Shown: positions 8,265 through 14,557, numbered from the stretch's first letter. The stretch: DNA of 17,921 nt from Planctomycetes bacterium RIFCSPHIGHO2_12_FULL_52_36 (GCA_001828545.1 MHYW01000127.1:1-17921), one strand, 5' to 3'. Notes: generated by a model not told the origin, from the letters alone. A program made the numbers and translations.

Positions 8265-9108
8265 GCATCAGCAGTGCCTGAAGGGATACACCACTTTCAA
8301 GGTGGGGGGGTCTGCCACCCTGTTTGCAGAGCCTACCAACCCGGAGGAGCTTCAGGGGGTTCTTGATTACGGGAAGGAGCAGGGGCTGAAGATATTTGTC
8401 CTTGGTAAGGGGAGCAATATCTTAGTGAGGGATAGCGGAGTGGAGGGCCTGGTGGTCCACATCCCCAGGGGTGCTTTTGGCAGGATTGAGCGCAGTGACG
8501 AACAGGTGCTGGTAGAGGCGGGGGTTAGTCTCCCCAGGCTTATCCATAGGACGGCGGAGTGGGAGCTTAAGGGGCTGGAGAACCTGGTGGGCATCCCCGG
8601 CAGTGTGGGGGGTGCCGTGGCCATGAATGCCGGCGGTAAATATGGGACTGTAGAGCGATGGATTGAAGAGGTATCTACCATTGGATACGACGGGGCATTA
8701 CATTCTTACACACGGGGGCAAGTAGATTTTCAGTACAGGAATGCGGGACTGGGGCAGCAGATTGTCCTTGGGGCCAGGTTGAGGCTTGAGAAAGGTTCCA
8801 GGGAGGAAATCCTCCACCGGATGAGGGAGGTTTACGAGGAAAAGAGCGGGAGCCAGCCCCTTTCCGCAAAGAGTGCCGGGTGCGTCTTTAAGAACCCACC
8901 AGGGCAGAGCGCAGGGGGCCTTATTGACCAATCCGGGCTAAAGGGGTTTAAGGTAGGTGGTGCGATGGTATCCAGGAAACATGCTAATTTTATCGTAAAC
9001 TGGAGCAGTGCCACGGCGGCCCAGATCCTTGAGCTTATCCAGAGGGTTAGAGAAGAGGTGAAGAAACGGTTCGGAGTCTGGCTGGAGCCAGAGATAAAGA
9101 TATGGTAG
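8224..9108 (+). CDS. murB: UDP-N-acetylenolpyruvoylglucosamine reductase MurB
   Basis: FAD-dependent reductase giving UDP-MurNAc, the substrate of MurC encoded just upstream. At 294 residues it fits the shorter type II class. Motifs are TTFKVGGSATLF, LGKGSNILVRD, GLENLVGIPGSVGGAVAMNAGG (FAD fold), FQYRN with the active-site Tyr-Arg near 171-172, SAGCVFKNP and the terminal LEPEIKIW with the catalytic Glu at 288. The proton-donating serine of E. coli MurB (in AGSFFKNP) is replaced by Cys at residue 220, a substitution I believe also occurs in other MurB lineages. The gene begins inside murC and its stop is followed by a spacer holding a perfect palindrome before ddl. Confidence 0.97.
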   Translation: MDITMVKDLRGKIKHQQCLKGYTTFKVGGSATLFAEPTNPEELQGVLDYGKEQGLKIFVLGKGSNILVRDSGVEGLVVHIPRGAFGRIERSDEQVLVEAGVSLPRLIHRTAEWELKGLENLVGIPGSVGGAVAMNAGGKYGTVERWIEEVSTIGYDGALHSYTRGQVDFQYRNAGLGQQIVLGARLRLEKGSREEILHRMREVYEEKSGSQPLSAKSAGCVFKNPPGQSAGGLIDQSGLKGFKVGGAMVSRKHANFIVNWSSATAAQILELIQRVREEVKKRFGVWLEPEIKIW

Positions 9109-9147
9109 CCCCATCTGCTACGAGCGATGGTCTGCGGTCCGAGGTAG

Positions 9148-9164
9148 GTCCGCCTCAGGCGGAC
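9148..9164. repeat. Perfect GTCCGCCTCAGGCGGAC palindrome in the murB-ddl spacer
   Basis: A 17-bp copy of the dispersed repeat with matching arms GTCCGCCT and AGGCGGAC. If ddl starts at TTG 9186, as I judge, this copy is non-coding. If it starts at ATG 9102, the copy would encode PPQAD. Confidence 0.88.
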
Positions 9165-9185
9165 GGCCACCCTGGAGAGGCAGTA

Positions 9186-10142
9186 TTGAAGGTGGCTGTC
9201 CTGATGGGTGGAATCTCCCCGGAGAGGGAGGTGTCTCTCCGCTCTGGCCAGGCGGTGGCAGAAGGCCTCAAGGAGGCGGGCCATTCTGTGATACCCATAG
9301 TTGTGAACGATACAAGAGTGGAGGAGCTTGACCCGCCTCAGGCGGGGGATGTAGACCTGGCCTTTATTGCCCTGCATGGTCATTTTGGGGAAGATGGAGG
9401 GGTCCAGTCCCTGCTGGAGGCGAAGGGCATCCCCTACACGGGTTCCGGCGTGAGTGCCAGCAAGCGGGCCATTAATAAAGTAGAGTCTAAAAAGGTCTTT
9501 AGTGCCAGGGGGCTATCCACCCCCAGTTTCATAGTCCTGAGACGTCACGAGTCCCTCAGGCCGGAGCACACCATAAGCAGGCTAGGTAAATTGTCCTTCC
9601 CACTGGTGGTGAAGCCTGCCTGCAACGGTTCTAGTGTGGGTGTGACCATTGTAAAGGTAATTGAAGGTCTTATCCCCGCCCTGGAGTCAGCCTTCCGTTA
9701 CGAGGATACGGTCCTTTTGGAAGAGTATATTGCAGGCCGTGAACTCACGGTAGGGGTGCTGGGGGAAGAGGCCCTCCCTGTAATAGAGATAAGGCCTTCC
9801 AGGGAGTTTTACGACTTTGAGGCCAAGTATAAGGATACCAACACCCGTTACATCCTGTGTCCGGGACTCCCCGGCGGGGTGTATCAAGAGGCCCAGGATA
9901 TAGCCCTTAAGGCCCATAAGGCGCTGGGTTGCAGTGATTTTTCCAGGGTGGATATGATGTGCGATGAGGTGGGGTCCCTCTATCTCTTAGAGGTGAACAC
10001 TATCCCTGGGTTTACTGAGAGGAGTCTCCTCCCCAAGGCCGCCCAGGCAACTGGGATGAGCTTTTCACAGCTCTGCAATAGGATAGTGGGTCTGGCCTTA
10101 AGTAGGGGCAGGGTTACCCTGCCCCTACAAGAGTCAGGGTAA
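9186..10142 (+). CDS. ddl: D-alanine--D-alanine ligase
   Basis: ATP-grasp enzyme supplying D-Ala-D-Ala to MurF. The 318 residues carry GGISPEREVSLRSG at the N-terminus, LHGHFGEDGGVQSLLE, the ATP-grasp lysine segment VVKPACNGSSVGV, EEYIAGRELTVGVLG, the omega-loop EAKYKDTNTRYI, and LEVNTIPGFTERSLLPKAA with the metal-binding Glu and Asn. I chose TTG 9186: GGAGAGG lies five bases upstream and the product MKVAVLMGGIS matches the family start. ATG 9102 overlaps murB and would add 28 unconserved residues. A palindrome encodes PPQAG near residues 50-54. The last dozen residues (SRGRVTLPLQ) are encoded by a GTAGGGGC palindrome, so the native C-terminus seems to have been overwritten or extended. Confidence 0.95.
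   Translation: MKVAVLMGGISPEREVSLRSGQAVAEGLKEAGHSVIPIVVNDTRVEELDPPQAGDVDLAFIALHGHFGEDGGVQSLLEAKGIPYTGSGVSASKRAINKVESKKVFSARGLSTPSFIVLRRHESLRPEHTISRLGKLSFPLVVKPACNGSSVGVTIVKVIEGLIPALESAFRYEDTVLLEEYIAGRELTVGVLGEEALPVIEIRPSREFYDFEAKYKDTNTRYILCPGLPGGVYQEAQDIALKAHKALGCSDFSRVDMMCDEVGSLYLLEVNTIPGFTERSLLPKAAQATGMSFSQLCNRIVGLALSRGRVTLPLQESG
9332..9346. repeat. CCCGCCTCAGGCGGG palindrome inside ddl
   Basis: A perfect 15-bp variant with C/G in place of the usual outer T/A. It is translated as the loop LDPPQAGD just before the conserved LAFIALHGHFGE strand, where length variation in Ddl is tolerated. Confidence 0.82.
10102..10128. repeat. Perfect 27-bp GTAGGGGC-family palindrome forming the ddl 3' end
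   Basis: Arms GTAGGGGCAGGGT and ACCCTGCCCCTAC surround one central T. It is translated in frame into the last residues of Ddl and ends 14 bp before the stop codon. It shares its outer eight bases with the palindromes at 1458 and 11583. Confidence 0.85.
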
Positions 10143-10144
10143 CC

Positions 10145-10158
10145 CCTGTACGTACAGG
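10145..10158. repeat. Perfect 14-bp palindrome just upstream of ftsQ
   Basis: CCTGTACGTACAGG is its own reverse complement and ends eight bases before the ftsQ ATG, in the place a Shine-Dalgarno site would occupy. No good purine-rich site is visible there. It could be a dimeric-regulator operator, a hairpin limiting ftsQ translation, or a repeat remnant; one copy does not decide. Confidence 0.55.
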
Positions 10159-10166
10159 CAATATAG

Positions 10167-11165
10167 ATGACAGAAAAGGGAAAGAAAGACCAGGTAGAGG
10201 AAGGAAGGCTTCGTAGAGTAGTAGGGGCCTATTACTTCAAGATACCCGTTGCAGTGGCGATTATTGGCCTCCTGGTCTGGGGTATTTATGGAGGGTGGAG
10301 TTACTTCTCTGCACTGGAAGAATTTAAGATAAAGGAGGTCGTATTTGTTATCCATCCCAAAAATGGGGTGAAAGAGAACCTCCTGGGGGAGTTAAAAGAT
10401 ACCAGAGGGATAGTAGGACGGGGGTTCTTTGATAAGGGGCTTACCCAGGAGGTAGCCGGGAGATTAGAAGGGATACCCTGGGTGAAGAGTATCCACTCCG
10501 TAAAGAGGGAATTCCCTAATAGATTAAGGGTGCAGTTAGAGATAAGGCAGGCTGTAGCGGTGTATAAACCTGTAGTGGGCCGGAACCCCGATTCGCCTCA
10601 GGCGGAGAAGGGGAAAGCGAATCTAAAGGCCCGCCCTGGAGCGGAGCGAAGGGACGAGGTCTTTTATCTCCTTGATGAAGAGGGCATGGTACTGCCAGGG
10701 ACGCATTTCTCATGGCCACGGGACCAGGGGAAGACCCCCTACATAGAATCCAGGAGGTTAAGGATTCTCCCGAGGGCAGGACAGAGGATGGAAGATAAGG
10801 GGATACTGGCCGGGGTAGGACTTGTGCGTTTCCTGAAGGAGAACGAAGTCCACAAGGTAATGGGTCTCAGGTCTGTGGACGTTACTGAGGTGGGCCGGGG
10901 CAGGAGCCACGGCGAGAGCGACATTACCATCTGGACCAACGGCGGGATAGCCATCAAGTGGGGCTGTCCCCCCCTCTGTGGGCATGTGGATGAGCTTTCT
11001 GACGGGCAGAAACTCAAAAACCTCCTTAGCATTGTCAAGGCTGAGGGAAAGAAGCTTGAACAGATGGAATATATTGACGTCAGGTGGAAACTACCCAGGG
11101 GGAAGAAGAAAGAGGATAAAGAATTTTCAGCCCAGGAAAAGAGGAAGAAACTTGAAGGGATATAA
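10167..11165 (+). CDS. ftsQ: Cell-division protein FtsQ/DivIB (POTRA domain)
   Basis: Bitopic divisome protein linking early and late division proteins. The 332 residues begin with a short basic cytoplasmic segment, one membrane span (about 26-46, IPVAVAIIGLLVWGIYGGW), then a POTRA-like domain (FKIKEVVFVIH through RLEGIPWVKSIHSVKREFPNRLRVQLEIRQAVAVY) and a beta domain with FYLLDEEGMVLP and the late YIDVRW strand, as in FtsQ. The C-terminus is a lysine-rich charged tail. About 30 residues between AVAVYKP and FYLLDEEG are atypical (PDSPQAEKGKAN) and cover a dispersed palindromic repeat. The ribosome site is weak. The stop codon is the first base pair region of structured element 1. ftsA and ftsZ do not follow; known anammox planctomycetes lack FtsZ. 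Confidence 0.88.
   Translation: MTEKGKKDQVEEGRLRRVVGAYYFKIPVAVAIIGLLVWGIYGGWSYFSALEEFKIKEVVFVIHPKNGVKENLLGELKDTRGIVGRGFFDKGLTQEVAGRLEGIPWVKSIHSVKREFPNRLRVQLEIRQAVAVYKPVVGRNPDSPQAEKGKANLKARPGAERRDEVFYLLDEEGMVLPGTHFSWPRDQGKTPYIESRRLRILPRAGQRMEDKGILAGVGLVRFLKENEVHKVMGLRSVDVTEVGRGRSHGESDITIWTNGGIAIKWGCPPLCGHVDELSDGQKLKNLLSIVKAEGKKLEQMEYIDVRWKLPRGKKKEDKEFSAQEKRKKLEGI
10590..10623. repeat. 34-bp palindromic repeat (TCCGCC family, long form) in ftsQ
   Basis: Outer arms GATTCGC and GCGAATC are exact reverse complements. The left half contains the inner near-palindrome TTCGCCTCAGGCGGA. It is translated in frame as part of an FtsQ insertion. It is comparable in length to the long forms in murF and murG. 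Confidence 0.75.
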
Positions 11166-11275
11166 CCCGCCTCGTCTACCTGCTGGCTTGTGGTCGGCAG
11201 GATGTGCCTCAGCCTTGTGGGCTGAAGGCATAGAACTGGAGAATGCCACCCCTCAACTATGACGAGGCGGGGTTT
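11164..11275 (+). ncRNA. Structured three-way-junction element, copy 1
   Basis: The closing stem AACCCGCCTCGTC pairs with GACGAGGCGGGGTTT (one bulged G) and runs into T's. Hairpin P2 is 11179-11201 (CCTGCTGGC/GTCGGCAGG, loop TTGTG). Hairpin P3 is 11206-11229 (CCTCAGCC/GGCTGAAGG, loop TTGTG). The conserved strand GAGAATGCCACCCCTCA follows at 11239-11255. The 5' arm overlaps the ftsQ stop codon, so this copy may also serve as the 3' UTR and terminator of the dcw operon. The strand is assigned from the T-run. The family is not recognised. Confidence 0.7.
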
Positions 11276-11335
11276 AATCCAATCTAATAACAATATTTCT
11301 TAAAAGTCAAGGGTTTTTTTGGAGGATAAGAGACT

Positions 11336-11442
11336 AATCCGCCCCGTCTACCTGCTGGCTTGTGGCTGGCAGGATGTGACCGGCCTTGGAGGCTGGACAC
11401 GTAACGAGAATGCCACCCCTCAACTATGACGGGGCGGATTTT
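11336..11442 (+). ncRNA. Structured three-way-junction element, copy 2
   Basis: A perfect 13-bp closing stem, AATCCGCCCCGTC with GACGGGGCGGATT, is followed by TTTTT within ten bases. P2 is 11351-11373 (loop TTGTG), P3 is 11376-11400 (loop TTGGA), and the conserved strand GAGAATGCCACCCCTCA is at 11406-11422. Copies 2 and 4 also share the 5' flank AGAGACTAATCCGCC. Relative to copy 1, the closing-stem change T to C is matched by A to G on the other arm, a compensated pair. Confidence 0.72.
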
Positions 11443-11470
11443 AACCTTTTTGATGCTGATGAGAGAGATT

Positions 11471-11578
11471 TACCCGCCCCACCTGACTGCTGACTTGTGG
11501 TCGGCAGGGTGTGTCTGACCTTGTAGGTCGGACACGAATAGAGAATGCCACCCCTCACTTATGGGTGGGGCGGGTTTT
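11471..11578 (+). ncRNA. Structured three-way-junction element, copy 3
   Basis: The closing stem is ACCCGCCCCACC with GGTGGGGCGGGT (12 bp, exact), followed by TTT. P2 is 11487-11507 (CTGCTGAC/GTCGGCAG, loop TTGTG). P3 is 11511-11535, ten uninterrupted pairs GTGTCTGACC/GGTCGGACAC with loop TTGTA. GAGAATGCCACCCCTCA is at 11541-11557. It is the most diverged copy, yet the arms change together while the C-rich strand is unchanged. Confidence 0.72.
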
Positions 11579-11582
11579 AAAA

Positions 11583-11637
11583 GTAGGGGCAGGTCTTGCG
11601 CCTGCCCTTAAGGTGCAGGTCTTGCGCCTGCCCTGGA
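11583..11637. repeat. GTAGGGGC-family element with tandem GCAGGTCTTGCGCCTGCCC
   Basis: The 19-base unit GCAGGTCTTGCGCCTGCCC occurs at 11589-11607 and again at 11615-11633. Each copy is a hairpin, with arms GGGCAGG/CCTGCCC in the first. The left end, GTAGGGGC, matches the palindromes at 1458 and 10102. It lies between structured elements 3 and 4, apparently a separate insertion into the array. Confidence 0.8.
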
Positions 11638-11665
11638 CACCTTGGGCAGTTTGATAGGAGAGACT

Positions 11666-11773
11666 AATCCGCCTCGTCTACCTGCTGGCTAGTGGCCGGC
11701 AGGATGTGACCGACCTTGGAGGCCGGACACGTAACGAGAATGCCACCCCTCAACTATGACGGGGCGGATTTTT
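11666..11773 (+). ncRNA. Structured three-way-junction element, copy 4
   Basis: The closing stem AATCCGCCTCGTC pairs with GACGGGGCGGATT through one G-T wobble and is followed by a T-run ending TTTTTATTT. P2 is 11681-11703 (loop TAGTG), P3 is 11706-11730 (loop TTGGA, one A-C mismatch), and the conserved strand GAGAATGCCACCCCTCA is at 11736-11752. It ends 108 bp before the octaheme cytochrome start, so that gene probably has its own promoter in 11774-11865 or depends on read-through. Confidence 0.72.
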
Positions 11774-11840
11774 ATTTCTAGAAGACCACATGGCAGGACC
11801 ACCCCAGATACAGTCCCTAACAGACCCGTCCAGTTGAAAA

Positions 11841-11855
11841 TCCGCCTCAGGCGGG
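11841..11855. repeat. CCGCCTCAGGCGG palindrome in the octaheme cytochrome leader
   Basis: A copy of the dispersed repeat with core CCGCCTCAGGCGG, 13 bp upstream of the GGAGGG ribosome site. A loose TTGAAA hexamer lies immediately before it, which would put the palindrome between any -35 and -10 boxes. The promoter reading is speculative. Confidence 0.8.
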
Positions 11856-11881
11856 ATGTAGATAGATGGAGGGACAAACCT

Positions 11882-13393
11882 ATGCCTAGGGTTTCTCTTT
11901 TGGCGGGATGCCTCCTGGTCTTTTTGTGGTCAGGTGCTGGGCAGGCAGGGGCATCCGCCTCAGGCGGACACCTACAGGGGAAAAGGTCCTTTCAGGAAGA
12001 GATGGCCGCCCTGCGGGGGGAGAAGGCAGGGCCAGATGACTCAGGAGACGTCTACCACGGCGGTGGGCTCTCTGCCTATTACACTGCCCCCGACAAACTC
12101 TTCCCCGGGAAGGGTAGATACGGACAGCTCTTTCAATTCCTCCCGATGGTCAGGTGGTATGACCCTGACCACTACTATAATAATCCTGCCTTTCGTCCTG
12201 TAAGCGCCGTGACGGGGCAGTACACCGGGCACGAGTGTATCGTCTGTCACACGGTGGAGAACCCCCAAATAGTTGCCCAGTGGAGGAGGAGCCGGCATGG
12301 CAGGCCAGGGGAGGGGAAGGAGGCGGTAGGGTGTGAGAAGTGCCACGGGACGGACCATGAAAGGTTACTCATGCCCTCTTACAATACCTGTGGGGAGTGC
12401 CACCCCAAGCAACTGATAGGACATAGAGACGGCGGCCGGGGGTCTCATGCCCATGCCTATCATCTTGACCTTGTTGAAGACGGTTGTTACGTAGAAAAGC
12501 CTGCAGGGGAGGTCTCTGCCTGTCTCACGTGCCATGCCATTGCCGAGAACCGTTGCGATGGATGCCACACCAGGCACGAGTTTTCAGTAAAGGAGGCCCG
12601 CCGTCCCACCAGTTGTGGTGTATGTCACTCAGGCCCGGAGCAGTACGAGTACGAGATGTATATGCAGTCCTACCATGGGATGATATACCAGGGAGAGGCC
12701 CACGAATGGGATTTCTCCCAGCCGCTTGCCAACAAAAATTACAAGGCCCCCACCTGCGCCTACTGCCACATGCAACAGGGCGAGCATGACGTCAGGAGGG
12801 CCTCTACCGCCTACACCTTTATGGGCACCTCCCTGGTAGACAGGGGTGCGCCGAGATACAAAGAGATAAGGGAATGGTGGGTGAAGACGTGCCAGGGCTG
12901 TCACTCCTCAAGGTTTGCCAGTGACCAGCTTGAGGCCATGGACGAGGCCGTAAAGCTGAGCTTCACCAAATACCGTGAGGCGATGGCCATAGTAGTAGAC
13001 CTCCTTAATGACGGGCTGCTTGACCCCATGCCCCAGGACCTTGCCCCTGACTGGAGGGGGCGTCACACCTTCAGCCTCTTGCCAGACGGACACAACCGGA
13101 AGTACAACGTCTCCGAGATAGAGAGACTCACCTACGAACTCCTCGTTGACATTACCGATGCCATCTATAAGGCCAAGGCCCATGGGGCCGTGTATAGTCC
13201 CATATATGGCTACTGGGAATGGGCCCAGGACCGCTGGCTAATAAAGATAAAGGCAGAGGCGAGCCGCCTACAACGTTTCTCAGAGATAGAAAAAAGACTG
13301 GGTATTAGACACGAGGCTAGCAGTTTCTGGAGCCACGGCGAATACACGGACATGTTCCTCGGCTGGAAGAGGAAAGAGGGGGACGTTAAGTAG
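11882..13393 (+). CDS. Exported octaheme cytochrome c, hydroxylamine oxidoreductase (HAO)-like
   Basis: Eight CxxCH heme-binding motifs begin at residues 119, 151, 170, 214, 225, 245, 292 and 337, the number and clustering of the HAO/octaheme family. That family oxidises hydroxylamine or hydrazine, or reduces nitrite and nitric oxide. The start is ATG 11882, with GGAGGG eight bases upstream; the product begins with a signal peptide (about residues 1-24), so it is exported, in anammox cells probably to the anammoxosome. The frame is open back to 11756 but that overlaps structured element 4. HAO-like context is seen in EMYMQSYHGMIYQ after heme 6 and TCAYCHM at heme 7. A tyrosine/tryptophan-rich stretch, AVYSPIYGYWEWAQDRW near 436-452, might contain the Tyr that crosslinks to the P460 heme in oxidative members, but without an alignment I cannot tell an oxidative from a reductive paralog. 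There is no C-terminal membrane anchor. The mature N-terminus carries a palindrome-encoded SASGG. Confidence 0.88.
   Translation: MPRVSLLAGCLLVFLWSGAGQAGASASGGHLQGKRSFQEEMAALRGEKAGPDDSGDVYHGGGLSAYYTAPDKLFPGKGRYGQLFQFLPMVRWYDPDHYYNNPAFRPVSAVTGQYTGHECIVCHTVENPQIVAQWRRSRHGRPGEGKEAVGCEKCHGTDHERLLMPSYNTCGECHPKQLIGHRDGGRGSHAHAYHLDLVEDGCYVEKPAGEVSACLTCHAIAENRCDGCHTRHEFSVKEARRPTSCGVCHSGPEQYEYEMYMQSYHGMIYQGEAHEWDFSQPLANKNYKAPTCAYCHMQQGEHDVRRASTAYTFMGTSLVDRGAPRYKEIREWWVKTCQGCHSSRFASDQLEAMDEAVKLSFTKYREAMAIVVDLLNDGLLDPMPQDLAPDWRGRHTFSLLPDGHNRKYNVSEIERLTYELLVDITDAIYKAKAHGAVYSPIYGYWEWAQDRWLIKIKAEASRLQRFSEIEKRLGIRHEASSFWSHGEYTDMFLGWKRKEGDVK
11954..11968. repeat. TCCGCCTCAGGCGGA palindrome at the mature N-terminus of the octaheme protein
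   Basis: A perfect-arm copy translated as SASGG, residues 25-29, immediately after the likely signal-peptidase site (QAGA). It falls in the flexible region before the first conserved segment. Confidence 0.87.
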
Positions 13394-13428
13394 GATACAG
13401 GGGGCAGGGGTCAGGGGTCAGAGGTAGC

Positions 13429-13457
13429 CGCAGGCTTTAGCCTGCGTTATACTTTTT
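13429..13457 (+). terminator. Intrinsic terminator of the octaheme cytochrome gene
   Basis: The 8-bp stem CGCAGGCT/AGCCTGCG with a TT loop is followed by TTATACTTTTT. It lies 35 bp past the octaheme stop and just before the convergent peroxidase stop. A wider inverted repeat brackets it: CAGGGGTCAG at 13405-13414 (again at 13412-13421) and CTGACCCCTG at 13481-13490. The right arm encodes the last residues of the convergent peroxidase. Confidence 0.7.
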
Positions 13458-13473
13458 CCCTAATCCCTGGTCC

Positions 13474-14502
13474 CTAGTCCCTGACCCCTGTTAGAGACGG
13501 CAGGGTATCGCAGGTCAGGGATTTCATGAATTCCACCAGGTCAGATTTTTCCTGTCCAGTTAGATTCAGGGGCTTTATCTGGGGGTCAAGGTAGGGGTTG
13601 GGGTGACCGCCCTTATCATAGAAATCTACTGCCTCTTCCAGTGTCTTTTGACTGCCATCGTGCATGTAGGGGGCAGTAAGGGTTACGTTCCTCAGGGTGG
13701 GGGTCTTAAAGGCCCCTCTGAGTCCCTCTGTCTTTCCGGCCCCTTCTACTACTGAATAACGGCCCAGGTCCGGATTGGGTTTGTCCATCCCCACCCCGAT
13801 GTTATGAAATCCGTTATCAGTGAACAGTGCCTTGTCTGGGGTAAACGGGTGACAGAGGGTACATTTCCCTTTTTCCTTAAAGACTTCTATGCCCCTTATG
13901 GCAGACTGACTCATGGCATCCTTGTCTCCCTTGAAAAAGTATCTGTCAAAAGGGGAATTGCCTGCCAGTATAGTCCTCTCAAAGGAGGCGATGGCTATTG
14001 CTATATTGTCTATAGTTATCCCCTCTTTACCAAAGACCTTCTGGAAGGCCTCCTGGTATCCTCTTATCCCTCTCAATTTTTCTACGACTGCCTGGTGGGA
14101 GGGCATGCCCATCTCTATAGGGTTCACGATAGGGCCTTTGGCCTGTTCTTCCAGGCTTGGGGCACGCCCGTCCCAGAACTGAATCCTGTAGTAGGCGGCG
14201 TTAAGTACGGAGGGGGCGTTCCTCCCCCCCTTCTGCCCTTTTATCCCGGTAGATACTGGCTCTCCATCGGCAAAGCCCTTGGTGGGGTCGTGGCAGGTGG
14301 CACAGCTAATTGTGTCATCTGCCGAGAGCCTTGTGTCAAAGTATAGTTTTCTCCCCAGGGCCACTTTCTCCGGTGTCTGGGGGTTATCGTCTGGTGTCTC
14401 CAGGTCTGGAAGGCCCAGTGGCCCCTTTATCTCATATACCTCCTCGGCATGGGCCGAAAAGAAAGACCAGAAGATAAGGCTGACGAAGAGTAACAACTTC
14501 AT
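13474..14502 (-). CDS. Diheme cytochrome c peroxidase, CCP/MauG family (paralog 1)
   Basis: Exported enzyme that typically reduces hydrogen peroxide with electrons from a small cytochrome or cupredoxin; MauG relatives instead oxidise protein side chains. The 342 residues begin with a signal peptide (about 1-19, ending SAHA). Heme sites are CATCH at 67-71 and CTLCH at 214-218. Family motifs include NAPSVLNAAYY, FWDGRAPSLEEQA, NPIEMGM and FKTPTLRNVTLTAPYMHDGS, with Met280 in the place of the high-potential heme ligand of bacterial CCPs; that favours a peroxidase over MauG, which has Tyr there. It closely resembles the gene at 14873-15946 and is a likely duplicate. The upstream 370 bp are full of repeats, so whether it shares that operon's transcript is unclear. 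The last residues (GVRD) are encoded by a CCCTGACCCCTG repeat. Confidence 0.93.
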   Translation of the reverse strand: MKLLLFVSLIFWSFFSAHAEEVYEIKGPLGLPDLETPDDNPQTPEKVALGRKLYFDTRLSADDTISCATCHDPTKGFADGEPVSTGIKGQKGGRNAPSVLNAAYYRIQFWDGRAPSLEEQAKGPIVNPIEMGMPSHQAVVEKLRGIRGYQEAFQKVFGKEGITIDNIAIAIASFERTILAGNSPFDRYFFKGDKDAMSQSAIRGIEVFKEKGKCTLCHPFTPDKALFTDNGFHNIGVGMDKPNPDLGRYSVVEGAGKTEGLRGAFKTPTLRNVTLTAPYMHDGSQKTLEEAVDFYDKGGHPNPYLDPQIKPLNLTGQEKSDLVEFMKSLTCDTLPSLTGVRD

Positions 14503-14557
14503 AGTCTGTGTTTTTCCTTTCTAGTGTAATTTGAGACCTCTGAGAAATCATACAAGA

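Noticed and set aside
9102..9185. ATG 9102 as the ddl start
   Set aside because: It adds 28 unconserved residues across a palindromic repeat. TTG 9186 has GGAGAGG at good spacing and matches the family N-terminus.
11164..11773. CRISPR array or integron attC cassette array
   Set aside because: Units are ~108 nt with irregular spacing (134-196 bp) and internal three-way pairing, unlike short identical CRISPR repeats. No RYYYAAC/GTTRRRY attC ends, cassettes or integrase are present.
11666..11773. Tandem riboswitch controlling the octaheme gene
   Set aside because: Each element's closing stem is itself the terminator and no alternative antiterminator pairing is visible. It remains possible but is weaker than the sRNA or terminator reading.
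11834..11864. Promoter with TTGAAA and TAGATA around the palindrome before the octaheme gene
   Set aside because: The -10 match is poor and spacing is 17-19 bp depending on the choice. It is not strong enough to list as a feature.
11756..11881. Longer N-terminus for the octaheme cytochrome starting at 11756
   Set aside because: It would begin inside the closing stem of structured element 4 and bury the signal peptide. ATG 11882 has GGAGGG upstream and gives a normal signal peptide.
13804..14346. 180-codon plus-strand open frame opposite peroxidase paralog 1
   Set aside because: It overlaps the conserved diheme peroxidase entirely and has no recognisable protein features; a similar shadow occurs opposite paralog 2.
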